Assembly: GCF_900156315.1 (NCBI RefSeq)
Contig: NZ_FTNI01000027.1
Coordinates: 62,001 to 126,000 of the forward strand
Length of the DNA stretch: 64,000 bases
From: Microbispora rosea
GTDB taxonomy: Bacteria; Actinomycetota; Actinomycetes; Streptosporangiales; Streptosporangiaceae
Direction: 5' to 3'
The notes beneath the pieces are model-generated. The model searched no databases and had not been told where the DNA came from. It saw nothing but the letters and a program-made list of their open reading frames with translations. Every line of letters starts with the position of its first letter. The first letter of the stretch is position 1. Positions 59,657 through 64,000 of the stretch are shown here, one piece after another. The position numbers were made by a program, and so were the translations under genes.

Positions 59657-59700
59657 GGTGTCACTAGCTACTGGTACAAAGTAACACCGAGTACTAGTAC
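59657..59700. promoter_or_regulatory. Palindromic operator region of the ABC exporter operon
   Basis: GGTGTCACT / AGTAACACC (8 of 9 paired, 14-base gap) at 59657-59688, followed by the perfect palindrome GTACTAGTAC (59691-59700). The GTAC/AGTACT half-sites echo the PadR operator at 56601, so PadR control is likely. Confidence 0.5.
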
Positions 59701-60120
59701 CTAGCAACACCGAATAGCTGTGCATGGCCGTGGAGGTGTGAGCGGCCTAGTCGCTGTTCGTGAGCGAGTGCGCCATCCCTCAGGGGACGACTGGCTGCGT
59801 CAGCCCGCCGGGGAGCTCGATCGCTGTTGGGCGCGGCGGAAGTGCCCGCGATCGCGAGGAAGAGGTTGCTGATCTGTTCATGGCATCAACGATCGCCGGA
59901 AGCGCTGACACCACGCCGTTGCCGTGCTGACACGGCCGCCGACGCACACCGCGGCAAGTTGTGGTCTTCTGCTGATGGTCTGTGGGGTCTGGCCTGACGG
60001 AGAGCGTCTAAACGATCCACCGTGTGCCCGGTCGGCGCCCGCGGGCGAACAACGAGATCAACTTGTCGCCACGAGGCGCGCCTCGATCGAGGAATCCCAG
60101 GTCAGATGTGCTATGAGGTG
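59701..60120. other. Intergenic, no gene seen
   Basis: No supported ORF or RNA between the exporter promoter and the second att-like tRNA fragment. Composition is lower in GC3-like periodicity, as expected of non-coding DNA. Confidence 0.5.
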
Positions 60121-60164
60121 GTGGGGCGCCAGGGACTCGAACCCTGAACCGACGGATTAAAAGC
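60121..60164 (-). other. att-like 3' fragment of tRNA-Lys(UUU), copy 2
   Basis: Identical 44 bp to 54791-54834, again with no 5' tRNA half (the sequence beyond AAAAGC diverges and does not fold as a D arm). The two direct copies delimit a ~5.3 kb segment. Confidence 0.85.
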
Positions 60165-60536
60165 GCCCTTGATCAGTACCGTCTACTGCCGCCGCGTGCC
60201 GCCTTCTACCATTCCGTCCGCTATTGGCCCCGGGAGTCTGCCGCTCAATCACGCTGTGTGCCGTGCCGTGTCCCGTACACACGAGCAACCACCGAGCAAC
60301 CATGCGTCCTTTAGATCGCGTCGAAAGCGATGTGTAGGCGCTCGGAGCGGCATTTCGCCGGGATGACCACTACGGTCGGTCCGCTTGGCGAGTACTGCCC
60401 GTGCCTCGCCGAGATGGGACCCTCCGGCCTCTTCACGGGAGCCGGCCGACGCGATATGGCCGCGCGTCCCCCGCGTGCTGGGGGTATCGGCGGGTAGGGC
60501 GTAGGCAGCGATGGATCGAAGGAAGGCAGAGCGGCG
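60165..60536. other. Intergenic, no gene seen
   Basis: A 372-base gap between the att fragment and the phosphatase gene. GAGCAACCACCGAGCAACCA (60291-60310) is a short direct repeat resembling the GCAACC repeats after the integrase remnant at 54711-54740. No coding signal. Confidence 0.45.
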
Positions 60537-62240
60537 ATGATGCGGCATCCGCCCAGTGCGCATGGCCATGTCGGGCTGCCCGACCAGAGGTTGGTGCAGG
60601 CGGCCTTCGACAGCGCGGGGGCGGGGATCTATCTGACTGATCATGCTGGGCGTATCACTATGGCGAACCGGCAGGCCGGGGCGTTGCTGGGCCGTCCCGT
60701 GGCGGAGATGCTGGGCGCCGATGCCCACGATCTGCTGCACAGGGGCGCTGACGACGGGCTGGCTCCTCACTCCACCTGCCGGCTGATGGGGGTGCTGGAG
60801 CACGGTGGTCCGGCGCGTGGCGAAGAGTCGACTTTCTTACGGGGCGACGGCAGCCTGCTGCCGGTCTCCTTGTCGGCCGCTCCGATACTGCAGGGCGGGC
60901 AGGTGCTCGGGTTGATCGTCGTTTTCACCGACATCACCGAGCGGCTGGACTTCTCTCGTCAGCAGGCCGGCCATCTGGCGATGTTGGAGGAATTCAACGC
61001 CCGCCTGACGCTGGTCACTGAGATCACCTCTGTGCTGACCCAGACGCTGGACGTGGACGAGGCCTTGCGACGGCTGGGCAGGCTGATCGTCCCGCGGTTG
61101 GCCGACTGGGCGGTGGTGGATCTGCGTATCGATCATGACGAGGTGGAGCGGGTGGTGGTGATCCCTCCTGCGGATGAGGTGCAGGGCTTCCCGCTGCCCG
61201 AGCCCTCCAGTTCCCTGCTGGCCCGGGTGCTGGATCGGGGTGAGACCGTCTTGTTGGGTCCGGATGAGATGGTCGGCGAGGCGGGCTCCGGCATGGCCGC
61301 CGCGCAGCGTGAGCTGTTCGCTGCCCGGGGAGCGGTGTCGGCGATCATCACGCCGTTACGCACCCAGCGGCAGGTGCTGGGGGCTCTCACCGTGGCGCGC
61401 ACCGACCCGGCTCGCCCCTTCGACGCCACCGATGTGACGCTGGTCGCCGACATCGGACGGCGCGCGGGGTTGGCAGTGGGCAATGCGCGCCTGTTCGGCC
61501 GACAACGCGAGGTGGCCGAAATGATGCAACGTCACCTGTTGGCCCCGCTGCCGCAGGTGGGCCACCTTGAGATGGCCGCGCGCTACCTGCCGGCCCCGGT
61601 GGGGTCTCAGGTCGGGGGTGATTGGTACGACGCCTTCCTGCTGCCCGACGGCGTCACCGCCCTGGTCATCGGTGACGTGGTCGGCCACGACATCACGGCC
61701 GCCGCTGAGATGGCCCAGCTGCGCAGCATGGTGCGCACGCTGGCGTGGGACCGTTGCATGTCGCCCAGCCTGGTCGTCAACCGCGTGGATGAGGCGATGT
61801 CGGCCGTGACGGACGTGCCCATGGCGACGATGATCTTGGCGCGTGTGGAGGGCACCGAAGACGGTCCCTGGCAGTTGCGCTGGAGCAACGCCGGGCATCC
61901 GCCGCCCCTGCTGGTCACCCCTGACGGGCATGCCCGCTATCTGGAACACAGGCAGGACCTACTGCTCGGGCTCCGGCTGGGTATCGAATCGGCCAGGCGC
62001 GACGTCGTCGAGCCGATGCCGGCCGGGAGCACCCTCGTGCTCTACACCGATGGCCTCGTGGAAAGCCCCGGCAGCGACCTGGCCACCGGACTGGCCCGGC
62101 TGCAGGAGCAGGCCGCGGCCATGGTCCAGCGCCCACTGGAGGAGTTGTGCGACGAGATCGTCCGACGCATACTCCCCGGGACCACCGACGACGTCGCTCT
62201 TCTCGCGCTACGCCTACCCGCGTGCGGCCCAGGTGCCTGA
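60537..62240 (+). CDS. PAS-GAF-SpoIIE phosphatase
   Basis: A 567-residue signalling phosphatase: PAS domain (~15-140; AGAGIYLTDHAGRITMANRQ, LIVVFTDITERLDFSRQQ), GAF domain (~165-325), PP2C/SpoIIE domain (~345-560) with VGSQVGGDWYDAFLLPDG, IGDVVGHD, LVLYTDGLVESPGS and GTTDDVALLALR. The metal-binding Asp residues are present. It probably dephosphorylates an anti-anti-sigma factor in response to a PAS or GAF ligand. It lacks the kinase domain found in the protein at 50738. The start is the first of two adjacent ATGs. Confidence 0.87.
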   Translation: MMRHPPSAHGHVGLPDQRLVQAAFDSAGAGIYLTDHAGRITMANRQAGALLGRPVAEMLGADAHDLLHRGADDGLAPHSTCRLMGVLEHGGPARGEESTFLRGDGSLLPVSLSAAPILQGGQVLGLIVVFTDITERLDFSRQQAGHLAMLEEFNARLTLVTEITSVLTQTLDVDEALRRLGRLIVPRLADWAVVDLRIDHDEVERVVVIPPADEVQGFPLPEPSSSLLARVLDRGETVLLGPDEMVGEAGSGMAAAQRELFAARGAVSAIITPLRTQRQVLGALTVARTDPARPFDATDVTLVADIGRRAGLAVGNARLFGRQREVAEMMQRHLLAPLPQVGHLEMAARYLPAPVGSQVGGDWYDAFLLPDGVTALVIGDVVGHDITAAAEMAQLRSMVRTLAWDRCMSPSLVVNRVDEAMSAVTDVPMATMILARVEGTEDGPWQLRWSNAGHPPPLLVTPDGHARYLEHRQDLLLGLRLGIESARRDVVEPMPAGSTLVLYTDGLVESPGSDLATGLARLQEQAAAMVQRPLEELCDEIVRRILPGTTDDVALLALRLPACGPGA

Positions 62241-62340
62241 TCGTGTGCGGGGTCATGCCCTGCGGCTCGTTCGACAGGCATCGGCCCGGACTCCCGCCGA
62301 GTCCGGGGCTTTGTCACGCGGCAGGGTGATCCGCCCGGGC

Positions 62341-63450
62341 TTATGCCGCAGCCTCGAGTGTCCGGGCAGGAGGCTCGCCCGCCGCCGGCCGGCCCGGCCC
62401 CGGCAGGGCCAACCGCAGGACGCGTCTCCAGACCGAACCGGCCTGCCGGGCCAGCGATCCGGACGTATACGGCAGACCGAACCGCTCGCACAGGGCGCGG
62501 ACCCGCGGCGCGATCTCCGCGTACCGGTTGCTGGGCAGGTCGGGGAACAGATGGTGCTCGATCTGGTGGCTGAGGTTGCCACTCATGATGTGGAAGAGGC
62601 GTCCGCCGTCGATGTTGCACGAGCCGAGCAGCTGGCGGAGGTACCACTCGCCTCGGGTCTCGCTCTCCAGCCGGTCCTCGGTGAAGACCTCCGCGCCCTC
62701 CGGGAAGTGGCCGCAGAAGATGATGGTGTGCCCCCACACGTTGCGTGCCATGTTCGCGGTCAGGTTGCCGAGCAGGACGGGCAGGAAGGCCGGGCCGGCG
62801 AGCAGCGGGAACGCGACGTAGTCCTTGACGATCTGGCGTCGTATCTTCGCCAGCACCGCCCGGAGCTGGGTCAGCGCCTCCTTCGGATCCTTTTTCCCCG
62901 ACGGGATCCGCTCCAGTTCGACGTCGTAGATGGCTATGCCGTACTCGAAGAAGAGAGCCAGCAGCGCGTTGTAGAACGGCTGGGCGAGATAGATCGGATG
63001 CCACGGCTGCTCAGGACTGATCCGCATCGCCGAAAAGCCGATGTCGCGGTCCTTGCCGAGCACGTTCGTCCAGGTGTGGTGGACGAAGTTGTGGGAGTGT
63101 TTCCACTGGTCGGCGGGGGAGGCCATGTCCCACTCCCAGGTGGCCGAGTGGATCTTCGGGTCCCGCATCCAGTCCCACTGCCCGTGCAGGACGTTGTGGC
63201 CGATCTCCATGTTCTCCAGGATCTTCGCGACCGCCAGTGCCGCTGTGCCGGCGGCCCAGGCAGGGGGCAACCAGGAGGCGAACAGCAGCGCTCTTCCGCC
63301 CAGCTCCAGCTTGCGCTGGACCGCGATGAGATTGCGGATATAGGCGGCGTCCCGCTCGCCGAGGCTCGCGAGCACCTCGTCGCGGATCTTGTCCAGCTCG
63401 CGCCCGAACTCCTCGGTGTCGACAGAGGCCGAATGGAATGTGGCAGGCAT
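62341..63450 (-). CDS. Membrane fatty-acid desaturase
   Basis: A 369-residue di-iron desaturase of the acyl-lipid (DesA3-like) type. Three histidine boxes: HNVLH (85-89), HSHNFVHH (118-125) and HQIEHH (295-300), with hydrophobic segments between. AAAGGA before the ATG at 63450 sets the start. The neighbouring gene, ending 11 bases upstream, encodes its probable electron donor, so both form one operon for membrane-lipid unsaturation. Confidence 0.9.
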   Translation of the reverse strand: MPATFHSASVDTEEFGRELDKIRDEVLASLGERDAAYIRNLIAVQRKLELGGRALLFASWLPPAWAAGTAALAVAKILENMEIGHNVLHGQWDWMRDPKIHSATWEWDMASPADQWKHSHNFVHHTWTNVLGKDRDIGFSAMRISPEQPWHPIYLAQPFYNALLALFFEYGIAIYDVELERIPSGKKDPKEALTQLRAVLAKIRRQIVKDYVAFPLLAGPAFLPVLLGNLTANMARNVWGHTIIFCGHFPEGAEVFTEDRLESETRGEWYLRQLLGSCNIDGGRLFHIMSGNLSHQIEHHLFPDLPSNRYAEIAPRVRALCERFGLPYTSGSLARQAGSVWRRVLRLALPGPGRPAAGEPPARTLEAAA

Positions 63451-63461
63451 GCGTGTTCCTT

Positions 63462-64000
63462 TCACAGCTCGATCTCGACTGGCCCGGCCGCCACCGACAC
63501 ACAGGTCTGGATCATGTCTCCCACCTCTCCGTGTACCTGGCCGGTTCGTACGTCACGGACCTGGCCGGTGCGAAGGCGGGCGACGCATCCGTAGCAGATG
63601 CCCATGCGGCAGCCGCTCGGCATGAGCACCCCCGCGCTCTCGCCGACGGCCAGCAACGGCGTTTCGCCGCCGGCCTCGGCTTCCCGGCCGCTCCTGGTGA
63701 AGCGGACACGTCCCCCCGGACCCGCCGCCGTCGGCACCAGGCTGAAGCGCTCGACATGGAGCCTGTCCGCGGGCCCGGTCCAGTGCGCCGCGATGTCGTC
63801 GAGCATCGCGGGCGGTCCGCACGCCCACAGGGACCGCTCGGTCCAGTCGGGGCAGAGCCGGGCCAGATCCGCGGGCCGCAGCCGTCCCTCAGAACGCGTG
63901 TGCCGTTCGTGCAACCGAAGCCGCGGCCATCGCGCGGCCAGGTTCCGAAGCCGCCGGCCGAAGATGACGTCGGCGGGTGTCGGCGCCGAATGGACCAGTA
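63462..64000 (-). CDS. Ferredoxin reductase with C-terminal 2Fe-2S domain (5' end outside window)
   Basis: The frame is open to the window edge. Visible are LVHSAPTPADVIFGRRLRNL (NAD-binding half), SLWACGPPAMLDDIAAHW (FNR CGP motif) and a plant-type ferredoxin domain with ligands in SGCRMGICYGCVARL plus a distal TCVSV cysteine. Such fusions donate electrons to acyl-lipid desaturases (as Rv3230c to DesA3 in mycobacteria), and the desaturase gene follows after 11 bases. Confidence 0.88.
   Translation of the reverse strand, partial: LVHSAPTPADVIFGRRLRNLAARWPRLRLHERHTRSEGRLRPADLARLCPDWTERSLWACGPPAMLDDIAAHWTGPADRLHVERFSLVPTAAGPGGRVRFTRSGREAEAGGETPLLAVGESAGVLMPSGCRMGICYGCVARLRTGQVRDVRTGQVHGEVGDMIQTCVSVAAGPVEIEL

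Overview
The window is high-GC DNA with actinomycete-type genes: a mycosin-like protease, ECF41 sigma factor, SARP/AfsR regulator, SpoIIE-type phosphatases, many secreted polysaccharide enzymes and relics of tRNA-integrating elements. A filamentous actinomycete of the Streptosporangiales is the best guess; the sequence alone does not fix the genus.

Layout. 1-8.3 kb: 3' part of a type VII-associated protease, two DUF72 paralogues, methyltransferase, acyltransferase, TetR/aldo-keto reductase operon, TatA. 8.3-10.9 kb: a secreted glucuronoyl esterase with a cellulose-binding module, and a small membrane protein divergent from an OhrR-type regulator with a twin palindromic operator. 11-17.8 kb: HxlR/DUF899 pair, PPOX protein, collagen-like protein abutting a P-loop kinase, polysaccharide deacetylase, ABC exporter. 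17.8-29.6 kb: a glycan-utilisation locus, with a LacI regulator divergent from GH127 beta-L-arabinofuranosidase, a GH39-like hydrolase with CBM, a three-gene sugar ABC importer, and a second, five-module GH39-like hydrolase. The logic is extracellular release of arabinose-containing oligosaccharides, uptake, and intracellular trimming by GH127. 29.6-37.9 kb: ECF41 sigma operon (two NmrA-like proteins, DoxX, SigJ), GH43, a MerR-controlled SDR, VOC and GNAT proteins.

36.7-47.0 kb is bracketed by two nearly identical DUF6461 genes. It holds a 1362-residue secreted SGNH/lysozyme-like protein, a small secreted protein and a SARP regulator. Both secreted-protein genes carry the same bipartite promoter: paired 7-bp repeats at 11-bp period, with the near pair 8 bp before a conserved CGATGCT. 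This is the most interesting signal in the window, a probable SARP-controlled secreted cassette.

47-60.5 kb is degraded mobile DNA: a frameshifted uridine-kinase-like gene, a frameshifted MerR-VOC gene, a glycosyltransferase cut by an integrase remnant, a GntR relic, and two identical 44-bp copies of the tRNA-Lys(UUU) 3' end about 5.3 kb apart. Between those att-like copies lie a PadR/DUF1048 operon, a broken cytochrome P450 and a DrrAB-like exporter led by a 39-residue coupled ORF. Two SpoIIE-type phosphatases (50.7-53.7 and 60.5-62.2 kb) flank this zone. The window ends with a fatty-acid desaturase and the 3' part of its ferredoxin-reductase partner.

No complete tRNA, rRNA, CRISPR array or intact transposase was found.
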